Source of the DNA: Stenotrophomonas indicatrix
Lineage (GTDB): Bacteria > Pseudomonadota > Gammaproteobacteria > Xanthomonadales > Xanthomonadaceae
DNA length: 64,000 nt
Direction of reading: 5' to 3'
Assembly: GCF_002750975.1 (NCBI RefSeq)
Contig: NZ_PEJS01000001.1
Span: 1,922,001 to 1,986,000, forward strand
This document shows, in pieces, positions 35,751 through 44,306 of the stretch. Under the pieces are notes generated by a model. It worked only from the letters and a program-made list of their open reading frames with translations. It was not told the DNA's origin and searched no databases. The translations under genes were made by a program, and so were the position numbers. Numbering within the stretch: position 1 is the first letter of the stretch; each line of letters begins with the position of its first letter.

Positions 35751-36686
35751 ATGCAGACCATTCTGGGAGCAAACGGCCAGATCGCCCAGGAACTGGCGCG
35801 CGCGTTGAGGCGCACCTACACCGACGACCTTCGCCTCGTGAGCCGCACGCCGCGGCCGGTCAACACGGGTGACCAGCTTGTGCCGGCGGACCTGCTGGAC
35901 GCAGAGCAGACGCTGAAAGCCGTTGAAGGCAGCGACATCGTCTATTTCACCGCAGGGCTGCCGCCGGATTCAGGGCTCTGGGAGCGGCAGTTTCCTTCCA
36001 TGCTGAAGAACGCACTGGATGCCGCCGTCGCCACCGGCGCTGCATTTGCGTACTTCGACAATACCTACATGTATCCGCAGACGGCGGCTGCGCAGACCGA
36101 GGACATCGCGTTCGCACCGGCCGGCAGGAAGGCACGCGTGCGCGCAGAGATGGCGCGCATGGTCCTGGATGAGATGGCAGCCGGGCGCATCGCCGTCACC
36201 ATCGCCCGAGCACCGGAATTCTATGGCCCGGGCAACACGCAGAGCTTCACCAATGCCCTCATCATCGACAGGCTGAAGGCTGGCAAGTCGCCGCGCGTGC
36301 CACTGCGCGACGATACCCTCAGAACGCTGATCTGGACGCCCGACGCCAGTCGCGCGCTCGCACTGCTGGGCAATACGCCCGACGCGCAGAACCAGACGTG
36401 GCATCTGCCCTGCAGTGAGCCGAGATTGACCTATGCCCAGTTCGCCACCCTGGCCTGCGCTGTGTTCGGCAGGCCGGACACCCATGCCACCCTCGGCAGG
36501 ACTGCGCTGTACATCGCCGGCCTGTTCTCGAAAGGTGCGCGCGAGATTCGGGAGCTGCTGCCGCGCTATGAGCATGACAATCGCTTCGAATCCGGAAAGT
36601 TCAAGCAGCGCTTTCCCGACTTTCCCGTAACCAGCTACGACGCAGGACTGCGGCAGATCAAGCACGAATGGGAAACCGGAAAATGA
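35751..36686 (+). CDS. NAD-dependent epimerase/dehydratase family protein
   Basis: This is 311 residues of the extended/atypical SDR class. The N-terminal dinucleotide motif reads GANGQIAQ, and later YFDNTYMYP contains the position of the active Tyr. RAPEFYGPG is typical of the epimerase group. It is cytosolic. The ATG has AGGA 6 bases upstream; the frame is open further but lacks another good start. It is first in a two-gene unit (16 bases to the DJ-1-like gene) under a MerR-type promoter. Its substrate is unknown, probably a reactive carbonyl or nucleotide sugar. Confidence 0.83.
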   Translation: MQTILGANGQIAQELARALRRTYTDDLRLVSRTPRPVNTGDQLVPADLLDAEQTLKAVEGSDIVYFTAGLPPDSGLWERQFPSMLKNALDAAVATGAAFAYFDNTYMYPQTAAAQTEDIAFAPAGRKARVRAEMARMVLDEMAAGRIAVTIARAPEFYGPGNTQSFTNALIIDRLKAGKSPRVPLRDDTLRTLIWTPDASRALALLGNTPDAQNQTWHLPCSEPRLTYAQFATLACAVFGRPDTHATLGRTALYIAGLFSKGAREIRELLPRYEHDNRFESGKFKQRFPDFPVTSYDAGLRQIKHEWETGK

Positions 36687-36702
36687 GCCAGAGGCGTATC
36701 TG

Positions 36703-37398
36703 ATGAACCGTCGCATCCTTCATGTTGTCACCAACGTCGCGCATTACGATGACCCCAGCCACAGGACCGGGCTCTGGTTGTCGGAACTGACGCATGCCTA
36801 CGACCTGTTCGCCGGGCAAGGCCATGAACAGCACCTGGTCAGCCCACGCGGCGGGCACTCACCACTTGAGCCGCGCTCGCTGAAATGGCCGGCGCTGGAC
36901 CATTCGGCGAAGGCATGGCTGCGGGATCCGGCGCGCATGGCACTGCTGGACAACACGCTCGCCCCCGACAACGTCGACGCTGCCGCGTACGACGCGATCT
37001 ACTTCACCGGTGGGCATGCGGTGATGTGGGATTTCCCGGACAGCGAGGGCATCCAGAAAATCACACGGGACATCCATGAGCAGGGCGGGATCGTCTCGGC
37101 GGTCTGCCACGGCTATTGCGGCCTGCTCAATACCCGGCTGAGCGATGGGCAACTGCTGGTGCAGGGCCGGCGGGTAACAGGATTTTCCTGGACCGAGGAA
37201 ATCCTGGCGGGTGTTTCCAGGCAGATGCCGTACAACGCGCAGGCGGAAATGTCCCAGCGAGGAGCGCTGTACGAGAAGGGACTACTGCCGTTCGTGCCGA
37301 AGGTGGTTGTCGATGGCAGGCTGGTCACCGGCCAGAATCCGCAGTCGGCCAAGGCGACGGCAAAGGCGGTTGCGGCGCTGCTGCGCACATCCGGCTAG
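36703..37398 (+). CDS. DJ-1/PfpI-family (class I glutamine amidotransferase-like) protein
   Basis: This is 231 residues, matching Hsp31-like members of the DJ-1/PfpI family. The nucleophile elbow is SAVCHGYCG with Cys135-His136, and FTGGHAVMWDFPDSEG comes before it. Relatives are glyoxalase III or chaperone-like proteins that deal with reactive aldehydes. It is cotranscribed with the MerR-controlled epimerase gene, which supports an electrophile-response role. Confidence 0.85.
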   Translation: MNRRILHVVTNVAHYDDPSHRTGLWLSELTHAYDLFAGQGHEQHLVSPRGGHSPLEPRSLKWPALDHSAKAWLRDPARMALLDNTLAPDNVDAAAYDAIYFTGGHAVMWDFPDSEGIQKITRDIHEQGGIVSAVCHGYCGLLNTRLSDGQLLVQGRRVTGFSWTEEILAGVSRQMPYNAQAEMSQRGALYEKGLLPFVPKVVVDGRLVTGQNPQSAKATAKAVAALLRTSG

Positions 37399-37459
37399 CG
37401 CCGGCCATTGCCTTTCAGCGCAGCGTCTTCCAGCACGTCCTGGCGCTGGAAGGCGCAGC

Positions 37460-38041
37460 TCAGCGGCTGGACGCAGCTGGCAGCCGGGCCAGCAGATCCG
37501 CCCGGCATGCATCCAGGATTTCGTCCGCCAGCGGCGATTCGTCCGGGCAGGACCTCGACAGCACCAGCGCGCCGACCGCTTGAGCCATCAGCGCAATCCT
37601 GCGCGCACGCGCCGCATCGTCCGGATCGCGCTGCGCCTGCCCCTCCTGCGTGGCACGTGTTGCCAGCCTGGCCTCGATGCCGGCCGCAAAGGCAGCCTTG
37701 ACCGCCTCCGTCTGCCGCGCCGCATCGGTGCACAGCGCCGCCAGCGTGCAACCCTGGCCGGGCCCGTCGCGATGCGCGCGGGACAGGTACTCGCTCACGA
37801 ATGCCTGCACATCCAGATCAGCCACCGCTGCAGCCGAGCTGGTCAGGCCGCAGGCGGCTGCTTCGGCCATCAGGTCGGCCTTCGAGCCGAAATGCTTGTA
37901 GAAGCCGCCATGGGTGAAGCCAGCGGCGGCCATCAGGTCGGCCACGCCAACGCCGTCGTAGCCGCGCTCGCGGAACAGCGTGGAGGCGGTTTCGACGATG
38001 TGTGCCCGGTTGGCCTGCGCCTGTGCCTTGGTGACCTTCAT
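37460..38041 (-). CDS. TetR-family repressor
   Basis: This is 193 residues. The N-terminal helix-turn-helix (HIVETASTLFRERGYDGVG, then GFTHGGFYKHFGSK) is of the AcrR/NemR kind, and the C-terminal domain is helical. Cysteines at about residues 84, 98, 103, 164 and 178 could sense electrophiles, as NemR does. It is divergent from an old yellow enzyme gene with a perfect operator-like palindrome between them, so it probably represses that operon and itself. Confidence 0.88.
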   Translation of the reverse strand: MKVTKAQAQANRAHIVETASTLFRERGYDGVGVADLMAAAGFTHGGFYKHFGSKADLMAEAAACGLTSSAAAVADLDVQAFVSEYLSRAHRDGPGQGCTLAALCTDAARQTEAVKAAFAAGIEARLATRATQEGQAQRDPDDAARARRIALMAQAVGALVLSRSCPDESPLADEILDACRADLLARLPAASSR

Positions 38042-38122
38042 GAGCCTTCGCCCTTGGGAGTCCTGTCGCGTGTGGAGGCTACTTTAACACACATAGATTA
38101 TATTCATCATCAAACCATTGAC

Positions 38123-38150
38123 ATCAATGATGACGAGCATCATCATTGAT
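38123..38150. promoter_or_regulatory. Perfect inverted repeat (11-bp arms), TetR operator, overlapping a promoter
   Basis: The arms ATCAATGATGA (38123-38133) and TCATCATTGAT (38140-38150) flank a 6-base spacer in an AT-rich intergenic region. A TTGACA -35 box (38118-38123) with a CATCAT -10 box 17 bases on overlaps it, so bound repressor would block the old yellow enzyme operon. Confidence 0.72.
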
Positions 38151-38185
38151 CCAGACCCCTCCTCCGTAGACGAGCCCACCCTCCC

Positions 38186-39283
38186 ATGTCCGACGCCACG
38201 CTCTTCCAGCCCTATCCCCTCGGCCCGCTGACGCTGGCCAACCGCATCGTGATGGCACCGCTGACGCGCAACCGCGCCGGCGATGGCTTGGTACCCAGTC
38301 CGCTGGCCAGCACCTACTACGCCCAGCGCGCATCAGCCGGCCTGATCATCACCGAAGCCACCCAGGTCTCGGCGCAGGCGCAGGGCTACCAGGACACCCC
38401 GGGGCTGTACACGCAGGACCAGATCGACGGCTGGCGCACCGTCACCGATGCGGTGCACGCACGCGGCGGGCACATCTTCGTGCAGCTGTGGCACGTCGGG
38501 CGCATCTCGCACGTCGACCTGCAGCCCGGCAACGCCGCGCCGGTTTCCGCCTCGGCCCTCCGCGCGCAGACCAAGACCTTCGTCAACAATGGTTTCGTCG
38601 ATGTGTCCGAGCCGCGCGCCCTGGACATCGACGAGCTGCCCGCCATCGTCGACGATTTCCGCCAAGCCGCTGCCAACGCCATCGCAGCGGGTTTTGACGG
38701 CGTGGAGATCCACGGCGCCAATGGCTACCTGCTCGAACAGTTCATCAAGGATGGGGCCAACCAGCGCACCGACGCGTATGGCGGCTCGGTCGAGAACCGT
38801 GCCCGCCTCCTGCTTGAGGTGACCGCTGCGGTGGCGCGCGAAATCGGCACTGAGCGCACCGGCGTGCGCATTTCGCCGGTGTCGCCGGCAAATGCCATCT
38901 CCACCGTCAGCGATCCGCAGCCCCAGTACGACTACATCGTCGATCAACTCAGCGCGCTGGGCATTGTCTACCTGCATGTGGTCGAGGGCGCCACGGGTGG
39001 CCCGCGCGATGTGGCACCGTTCGACTTCGATGGGCTGCGCCGTCGCTTCAACGGCACCTACCTGGCCAACAACGGCTACGACCTGCAGCTCGCCAGCGCC
39101 CGAGTATCCGAAGGCAAGGCCGACCTGGTCGCCTTCGGCCGCCCGTTCATCAGCAACCCTGATCTGGTCGAGCGCCTCAAGCGCGGCGCAGCGCTGGCGG
39201 CACTGAACCCGGCCACGCTGTATGGCGGTGGCGCCGAAGGCTACACCGACTACCCCACCCTGCCTGAAGCGCACGCGCAGTAA
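38186..39283 (+). CDS. Old yellow enzyme family alkene reductase, NemA-like
   Basis: This is a 365-residue FMN-dependent TIM-barrel reductase for activated alkenes, quinones and similar electrophiles. The start PLGPLTLANRIVMAPLTRNR is the family's flavin-binding stretch. The substrate-binding pair is His176 and Asn179 in EIHGANGY, which also carries Tyr181. DAYGGSVENRAR and VAFGRPFISNPDLVERL follow in order. It is the first gene of a TetR-controlled operon with a dehydrogenase and a quinone oxidoreductase, as for the NemR-NemA pair in E. coli. Confidence 0.92.
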   Translation: MSDATLFQPYPLGPLTLANRIVMAPLTRNRAGDGLVPSPLASTYYAQRASAGLIITEATQVSAQAQGYQDTPGLYTQDQIDGWRTVTDAVHARGGHIFVQLWHVGRISHVDLQPGNAAPVSASALRAQTKTFVNNGFVDVSEPRALDIDELPAIVDDFRQAAANAIAAGFDGVEIHGANGYLLEQFIKDGANQRTDAYGGSVENRARLLLEVTAAVAREIGTERTGVRISPVSPANAISTVSDPQPQYDYIVDQLSALGIVYLHVVEGATGGPRDVAPFDFDGLRRRFNGTYLANNGYDLQLASARVSEGKADLVAFGRPFISNPDLVERLKRGAALAALNPATLYGGGAEGYTDYPTLPEAHAQ

Positions 39284-39329
39284 CGCGACCGCCCGCATCC
39301 GACACGTCCCCCGTCCAGAGAAGCCCATC

Positions 39330-40118
39330 ATGTCCGTCCTCCCTTCCGTCCTCATCACCGGCGCTTCCAGCGGCATCGGTGCCACCTATGCCGACCGCTT
39401 CGCGCGGCGCGGACATGACCTCGTCCTGGTCGCGCGTGACAGCGCCCGCCTGGAAGCACTCGCCGCGCGACTGCGCCAAGAGACCGGCGTGGCGGTGGAC
39501 ATACTGCCGGCCGATCTCACCCAGGCTGACGCGCTGGCCACGGTCGAGGCACGGCTACGCGACGATGCGCGCATCGGCATCCTCATCAACAATGCCGGTA
39601 TCGCCCAGTCCGGCGACTTCCTCGCACAGTCGGCCGACGCCATCGAACGCCTGGTCACCCTGAACACCACCGCGCTCACGCGCCTGGCCGCCGCCATTGC
39701 GCCGCGGTTGGTCGGTGCCGGCAACGGCGCGATCGTCAACATCGGATCGGTGGTTGGCCTTGCACCGGAGTTCGGCATGTCCGTGTACGGCGCGAGCAAG
39801 GCGTACGTGCTGTTCCTGTCGCAGGGCCTGAGCCAGGAACTGGCCCCGAAGGGCGTCCATGTGCAGGCGGTGCTGCCCGCTGCCACGCGCACCGAGATCT
39901 GGGAACGCGCCGGTATCGACATCACCACGCTTGCTGAAGTGATGGACGTGGGCGAACTGGTCGATGCAGCGCTGGTCGGCTTCGATCGTCGCGAAACGGT
40001 GACCATTCCGCCGCTGCACGTGGCCGAACGCTGGGACACGCTGGATGGCGCACGTCAGCCCCTGCTCGGCGACATCCGCCAGGCGCACGCCGCAGAGCGC
40101 TACCGCACCGGCGCCTGA
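39330..40118 (+). CDS. Short-chain dehydrogenase/reductase
   Basis: This is a 262-residue classical SDR: TGASSGIG at residues 10-17, NNAG at 87-90, Ser140, and Tyr153-x3-Lys157 (YGASK). It uses NAD(P)H to reduce a carbonyl or oxidise an alcohol. It lies 46 bases after the old yellow enzyme gene and 52 bases before the quinone oxidoreductase, on the same strand, so all three are likely induced together. Confidence 0.9.
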   Translation: MSVLPSVLITGASSGIGATYADRFARRGHDLVLVARDSARLEALAARLRQETGVAVDILPADLTQADALATVEARLRDDARIGILINNAGIAQSGDFLAQSADAIERLVTLNTTALTRLAAAIAPRLVGAGNGAIVNIGSVVGLAPEFGMSVYGASKAYVLFLSQGLSQELAPKGVHVQAVLPAATRTEIWERAGIDITTLAEVMDVGELVDAALVGFDRRETVTIPPLHVAERWDTLDGARQPLLGDIRQAHAAERYRTGA

Positions 40119-40170
40119 GGCCGGCCTCCGTTGCATCCACCCGGCCCCATCACTGCAGGAACCGCCCGCC

Positions 40171-41193
40171 ATGAAAGCCTTCATCATTGACCGCTACAGC
40201 AGCAAGGACGTCGGCCGAATCGCCGACGTGCCCGAGCCGCATGTGGGCGACGACGATGTCCTGATCCGGGTTCATGCCGCAGGCGTGAATGCACTGGACA
40301 GCAAGATCAGGCACGGCGAGTTCAAACAGATCCTGCCCTATCGCTTTCCGTTGATCCTGGGCAACGATGTGGCCGGGACGGTGGTGCGGGTCGGCGATCG
40401 CGCAGGCCGGTTCAAGCCGGGCGACCAGGTGTATGCCCGCCCGGACGATGATCGCATCGGCGGATTTGCCGAGTACATCGCGGTCAAGGCCTCGTCGGTA
40501 GCACCAATACCGAAGAACCTTGGCATGGTCGAGGCGGCCGCCCTGCCACTGGTGGCACTGACCGCCTGGCAGGTGCTGGTCGAAACCGCAGCACTGAAGG
40601 AGGGGCAGCGGGTCTTCATCCAGGCCGGCTCCGGTGGCGTCGGCACGATTGCGATCCAGCTTGCCAAGCACCTGGGCGCCTTCGTCGCCACCACCACCAG
40701 CACGGCCAACGTTGCCTGGGTGAAGGCACTGGGTGCGGACGTCGTCATCGATTACCGGCAGCAGGACTTTGCTGCCGTGCTGCGTGACTACGACGTGGTC
40801 CTCAACAGCCTCGGCAGCGACGAACTCGATCGATCCCTCGGCATCCTCAAGCCCGGCGGTCACCTGATTTCCATTTCCGGGCCACCCACGCCAGCATTCG
40901 GTGCGGCAAGAGGATTGGCCTGGCCGCTTCGGCAGGTGCTGCGCCTGTTGAGCCTTCGCATCCGCCGCAAGGCCGCGCGCAGGAACATCCGGTACAGCTT
41001 CGTGTTCATGCGTGCTGATGGGCAACAGCTGGAACAGGTCACGGCACTGGTCGAATCAGGCGCCCTGCGCCCGGTGGTGGACACGGTCTTTCCCTTCGAG
41101 GAAACCGGCAGAGCATTGGCCTACATGGACGGCGGCCGCGCCAAGGGCAAGGTGGTGGTGCAGATGGTGCAGACACAGCACGTGCAGCCCTGA
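40171..41193 (+). CDS. Quinone oxidoreductase-type MDR dehydrogenase
   Basis: This is a 340-residue zinc-free medium-chain reductase. It has the GroES-like N-terminal domain (AAGVNALDSKIR near residue 36) and a Rossmann motif AGSGGVGTIAIQLAK near residue 152. It ends with KGKVVVQM, as is common for NADPH:quinone or enone reductases. It is the third gene of the TetR-controlled operon and fits a role in clearing quinones and enals. Confidence 0.9.
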   Translation: MKAFIIDRYSSKDVGRIADVPEPHVGDDDVLIRVHAAGVNALDSKIRHGEFKQILPYRFPLILGNDVAGTVVRVGDRAGRFKPGDQVYARPDDDRIGGFAEYIAVKASSVAPIPKNLGMVEAAALPLVALTAWQVLVETAALKEGQRVFIQAGSGGVGTIAIQLAKHLGAFVATTTSTANVAWVKALGADVVIDYRQQDFAAVLRDYDVVLNSLGSDELDRSLGILKPGGHLISISGPPTPAFGAARGLAWPLRQVLRLLSLRIRRKAARRNIRYSFVFMRADGQQLEQVTALVESGALRPVVDTVFPFEETGRALAYMDGGRAKGKVVVQMVQTQHVQP

Positions 41194-41197
41194 GGAG

Positions 41198-41220
41198 GCA
41201 GCATCGGGCCCGCTGCTTTC
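41198..41220 (+). terminator. Possible terminator after the quinone oxidoreductase gene
   Basis: A GCAGC/GCTGC stem encloses a GC-rich loop that can itself fold (GGGCCC) and is followed by TTTC. It lies just after the last stop of the operon. The arms are short, so confidence is low. Confidence 0.35.
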
Positions 41221-41259
41221 AACAGCACCGAAGCCCTCGCCCATTGCTGCTCCGCGCCG

Positions 41260-41418
41260 TCACCGCGGTGGCGCTGCAGGAATCGACGGAGCCGGCGTTT
41301 TGGGCGCGGTCGTGCCGGCGGCCGCATATTCACGCGCCTTGACGCGGAACGGGGCGATGCATCCGGCAAGGCTGATGCAGATGGAAAGAGAAAGTGCGAT
41401 CAAAGCCAGAGTCTTCAT
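41260..41418 (-). CDS. Small lipoprotein
   Basis: This is 52 residues from the ATG at 41418: Met-Lys, a hydrophobic core, then the lipobox LAGC with Cys at about residue 20. The short mature part ends in an Ala/Pro/Thr-rich tail. It would be lipid-anchored in the envelope. No family is known. Confidence 0.65.
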   Translation of the reverse strand: MKTLALIALSLSICISLAGCIAPFRVKAREYAAAGTTAPKTPAPSIPAAPPR

Positions 41419-41656
41419 CGAGGTGCCAGGTTGCGGGGGGTGTGTTTGCAGCGCAATGTTCAGGTGCTCGAGGCTGCAAGTCCATCTCCATCTGCCAACA
41501 CTGGCCCGTACCATCAGGACCCATATCCTCCTCTGCCCGACGCCTGTATCCGGGCAGCACCGATCGCGCCCTTACCCGCCTCTGGGCGCGTGCTAGGCTG
41601 GCCCGGCAGAACCTGCGCACGATATCCCCGCTGCACTCCCCTCCGGGCCGACTTCG

Positions 41657-42061
41657 ATGAAGAACCCTCGCCTGCCTGCCTCCCAGCCGAACAGTGCATT
41701 GGACAGTCCGTCGCCCGACCTGTTCGTCGCCCTGCGGGATCTGCTGCTCACCTACAAGGCCGATCTTCTGGTGGTACACGATGATGCTGGTCACTTCTAC
41801 GCCAATTGCAGAAACGCAGACGCCAAGGGCAAGGCGCAGTTCTTCGGCGCGGTGAAGGCATCGGGCCGCAGGCATTCATTCCACTTCATGCCCGTCTACA
41901 CCTTTCCCGAGCTTCTGGCGGGCATCAGCCCGGCCCTGAAGAAGCATATGCAAGGCAAGTCCTGCTTCAACTTCGATGCCTGGGACCCGGCTCTTCTGCG
42001 TGAGCTGCAGACGCTGATCGAACAGGGCGCGTCCCGCTACAGGACGGCCGGCAAGCTTTGA
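41657..42061 (+). CDS. Conserved hypothetical cytosolic protein
   Basis: This is 134 residues of mixed alpha/beta composition with no signal or membrane segment. The central stretch (SFHFMPVYTFPELL, then GKSCFNFDAWDP) is well patterned and looks like a folded domain of the YdhG/DUF1801 kind, but I cannot assign it safely. It stands alone between a small lipoprotein gene and a zinc-ribbon gene. Confidence 0.6.
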   Translation: MKNPRLPASQPNSALDSPSPDLFVALRDLLLTYKADLLVVHDDAGHFYANCRNADAKGKAQFFGAVKASGRRHSFHFMPVYTFPELLAGISPALKKHMQGKSCFNFDAWDPALLRELQTLIEQGASRYRTAGKL

Positions 42062-42173
42062 GTGCAGCACGCGGTCCGCGGATGCCCTCTGGTGTCCGCA
42101 GCTCGACCTGCCAGCCCGTACTACGTGGATGGCAGGAGGCCCCGCACGCTGCAGCACGGCGCGAAACGTAGTT

Positions 42174-42539
42174 TCAGATACAGGCCCAGGCCAGCCATCC
42201 GCCCAGTGGCAACACGGCGAGCAGTGCGAGCACGCCAAGGCAGCCGCCGTTCTTGGTGCTGGATGTGAAATCGCTCCGAGCGTCGCCGCTTCTCCGCTCG
42301 GACGGCGGCTGTGACTGCAGCCACTGGCGATGGCAGGCCTGACAGAAGAACCGGGTCTTGCCATTGCGCCAGGCGTTGCTGGTGCGATCGTTGTGGTGAG
42401 CGGCGCTGCCGCAGCGACCGCACTTGAAGATCCGCGAAGGTGGCTGTCGCTTCTTGTTGAACAGGGCCAGCACTACCACCAGCGCGATGGCGGCTGCCGC
42501 TGTGCCGATCAGCGTTTCCGGCCCCATCGAATACTCCAT
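42174..42539 (-). CDS. Membrane protein with zinc-ribbon
   Basis: This is 121 residues. A transmembrane helix at about residues 9-27 is followed by a cytosolic zinc-ribbon (CGRCG at about 40-44 and CQAC at about 66-69, with His between) and a second helix at about 98-120 that includes two Cys. The start could also be the Met at residue 5. Its role is unknown. It lies 68 bases after the CocE-type hydrolase on the same strand. Confidence 0.6.
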   Translation of the reverse strand: MEYSMGPETLIGTAAAAIALVVVLALFNKKRQPPSRIFKCGRCGSAAHHNDRTSNAWRNGKTRFFCQACHRQWLQSQPPSERRSGDARSDFTSSTKNGGCLGVLALLAVLPLGGWLAWACI

Positions 42540-42607
42540 GCGTCATGAATGCGAACAGCGTAACCAACGCAAGCAGGCGCCCGCAACGACGGGCGCCCGC
42601 TTGCAAC

Positions 42608-44182
42608 TCAATGCAACGGCACCTTCAGCACCGATGGTGCGGACGCGGGCGAACTGAAGGTCACCGCCCCGCCCAACTGGCTGATGCCTGCATAGCGCAG
42701 GTCCACCGTATCGACCACCAGCGTCAGCCGGCTGCCCGCCGGAATGTTCCAGCTGCTCGCTTCCAGGCGCAGATCGAGGGTGGTCGCCTGGCCGGGCGCA
42801 ACGCCTCGCAGGGTGTAGGGCTTGTGGCTGATCAGCTGGCCATTGCCCAGCACATCTTCCGCGTACAGATAGGCATACAGCGTGGTGTTGGCGCGGCTCG
42901 GAGTGACGGTCACGCGCACTTCCGGCGCGCCGTCCAGGCGGCGTGCGTTCCAGTACACCGGCCCCTGCCAGACGCCGGCGGCGTTGCGCCCGATGAAAGG
43001 CACGTACGCACCCGGCGGAAGGTTGATCATCTGCAGCGAGCCGGACACCATCGCCACGCCGGAATTGGCGGCGGTAGCCAGGCCACTGCCGATGCGGTAG
43101 TTCCAGCCATTGCTGCGCCCGTTCTCAGCCAGGCCGCCAGTGGGCAGAAGCAGGCCGCCGGGTGCGGTCAACGCGTAGCTGACCGCACCACTGCTGGTCG
43201 CCTGCCAGTTCGGGTAGCTGCTCCAGCTGCCCTTCTGCGACTTCAGCTGCACCGCCGGCTCGCGGTCGATGCCGTTGGCCACGCCCTTGAGGTAATGGTC
43301 GAACCAGTCGCCCGCCGAGTCGTAGACCTCGTTTGGAATGCCAAGTGCGCCCAAGGCCTCGTTGAGGGCATGGTCGCCGTGGCGCAGTTGCAGCTGCTTG
43401 GGGCCTTTCAGCTGGTTGAAGAAGTCCACCAGCTGACCCGGCGGGAACAGGCTGTCGTTGAAGGCGTTGGCCAGGAACACGGCCGGCTGGTTGGCGTTGA
43501 TCTCGCTGATGCTCGCAGCAGGGCTGCGGATGGCGGCCACGGGCAGCAGCGATTCCACTGCACCCTGATAGTTGCCGACCAGCACGTTGCGGTTGATCGT
43601 GGCCAGCTCTGCCCCAGGTCGGCCGGTGACCAGGCCGGCGGCCACCAGCAGCGCGATTCCCTGTGCGCTGGGGGTGTCGTTGGCGTACAGCGACGCCTGC
43701 AGGTCGGCCCATCCGCTGAGGGCGGCCACCGCCTTGATGCGGGGATCGCGTGCCGCCGCCAGCAGGCTGGTGCCGGCGCCGTAGGAGATGCCCGAGACGC
43801 CGATCCGCGCCGGGTCGGCCTGGGTGTTGTCCAGCGCCCAGTCGATCAATGCGCTGACATCCTCGACCGTGGCCGGCCCGGCGATATCGATGGCCCCGCC
43901 GGACTCCCAGAAGCCGCGCGAGCTGTAGCTGAGGACCACATAGCCGCGCTTGGCCAGCGACTGTGCCACCCCTACGTACTCCACGCTGGGAACGGCCCAG
44001 CTGCTGGGCATCACCAGCAGCGGGTACTTGCCGCCACCTGCGTCCTGGGGTTCGATGACAAAGACCCCGAGGGGCGTGCCGTCCCAGCTGGGAAGGGTGC
44101 GGTGGGTGGTCTTGACCGTGGCAGCCCAGGCGGTGGGCGCCAGTCCGGTCAGCAGGATCAACAGCAGCAATACCTTGCGCAT
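42608..44182 (-). CDS. CocE/NonD-family (S15-type) hydrolase, exported
   Basis: This is 524 residues with a signal peptide (cleavage near AWAA, residue 20). An alpha/beta hydrolase domain carries the nucleophile motif GISYGAG (Ser near residue 137), an Asp in NAFNDSLFPPGQ and His in LRHGDHAL. A C-terminal jelly-roll domain (about 330-524, ending in beta strands and VTFSSP) is typical of the X-Pro dipeptidyl-peptidase/cocaine esterase family. The ATG at 44182 has a GGGGAGA site. The substrate is unknown, an ester or a peptide. Confidence 0.82.
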   Translation of the reverse strand: MRKVLLLLILLTGLAPTAWAATVKTTHRTLPSWDGTPLGVFVIEPQDAGGGKYPLLVMPSSWAVPSVEYVGVAQSLAKRGYVVLSYSSRGFWESGGAIDIAGPATVEDVSALIDWALDNTQADPARIGVSGISYGAGTSLLAAARDPRIKAVAALSGWADLQASLYANDTPSAQGIALLVAAGLVTGRPGAELATINRNVLVGNYQGAVESLLPVAAIRSPAASISEINANQPAVFLANAFNDSLFPPGQLVDFFNQLKGPKQLQLRHGDHALNEALGALGIPNEVYDSAGDWFDHYLKGVANGIDREPAVQLKSQKGSWSSYPNWQATSSGAVSYALTAPGGLLLPTGGLAENGRSNGWNYRIGSGLATAANSGVAMVSGSLQMINLPPGAYVPFIGRNAAGVWQGPVYWNARRLDGAPEVRVTVTPSRANTTLYAYLYAEDVLGNGQLISHKPYTLRGVAPGQATTLDLRLEASSWNIPAGSRLTLVVDTVDLRYAGISQLGGAVTFSSPASAPSVLKVPLH

Positions 44183-44257
44183 CGTCGTCTCTCCCCGTCG
44201 TTGTTGGTGCAACGGGCAGGACCGTACCAGTGCGAATGGTGGCTTACACCTTGCGTT

Positions 44258-44292
44258 GCAGCATGGGACGCACGTTCGGCACCCCATGCTGC
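44258..44292. repeat. Inverted repeat, perfect 10-bp arms
   Basis: GCAGCATGGG (44258-44267) and CCCATGCTGC (44283-44292) flank 15 bases, between the porin stop and the CocE-type gene start on the minus strand. No T-tract follows, so it could be an operator or an RNA processing hairpin rather than a terminator. Confidence 0.5.
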
Positions 44293-44306
44293 GGGCCCTG
44301 ATGCGC

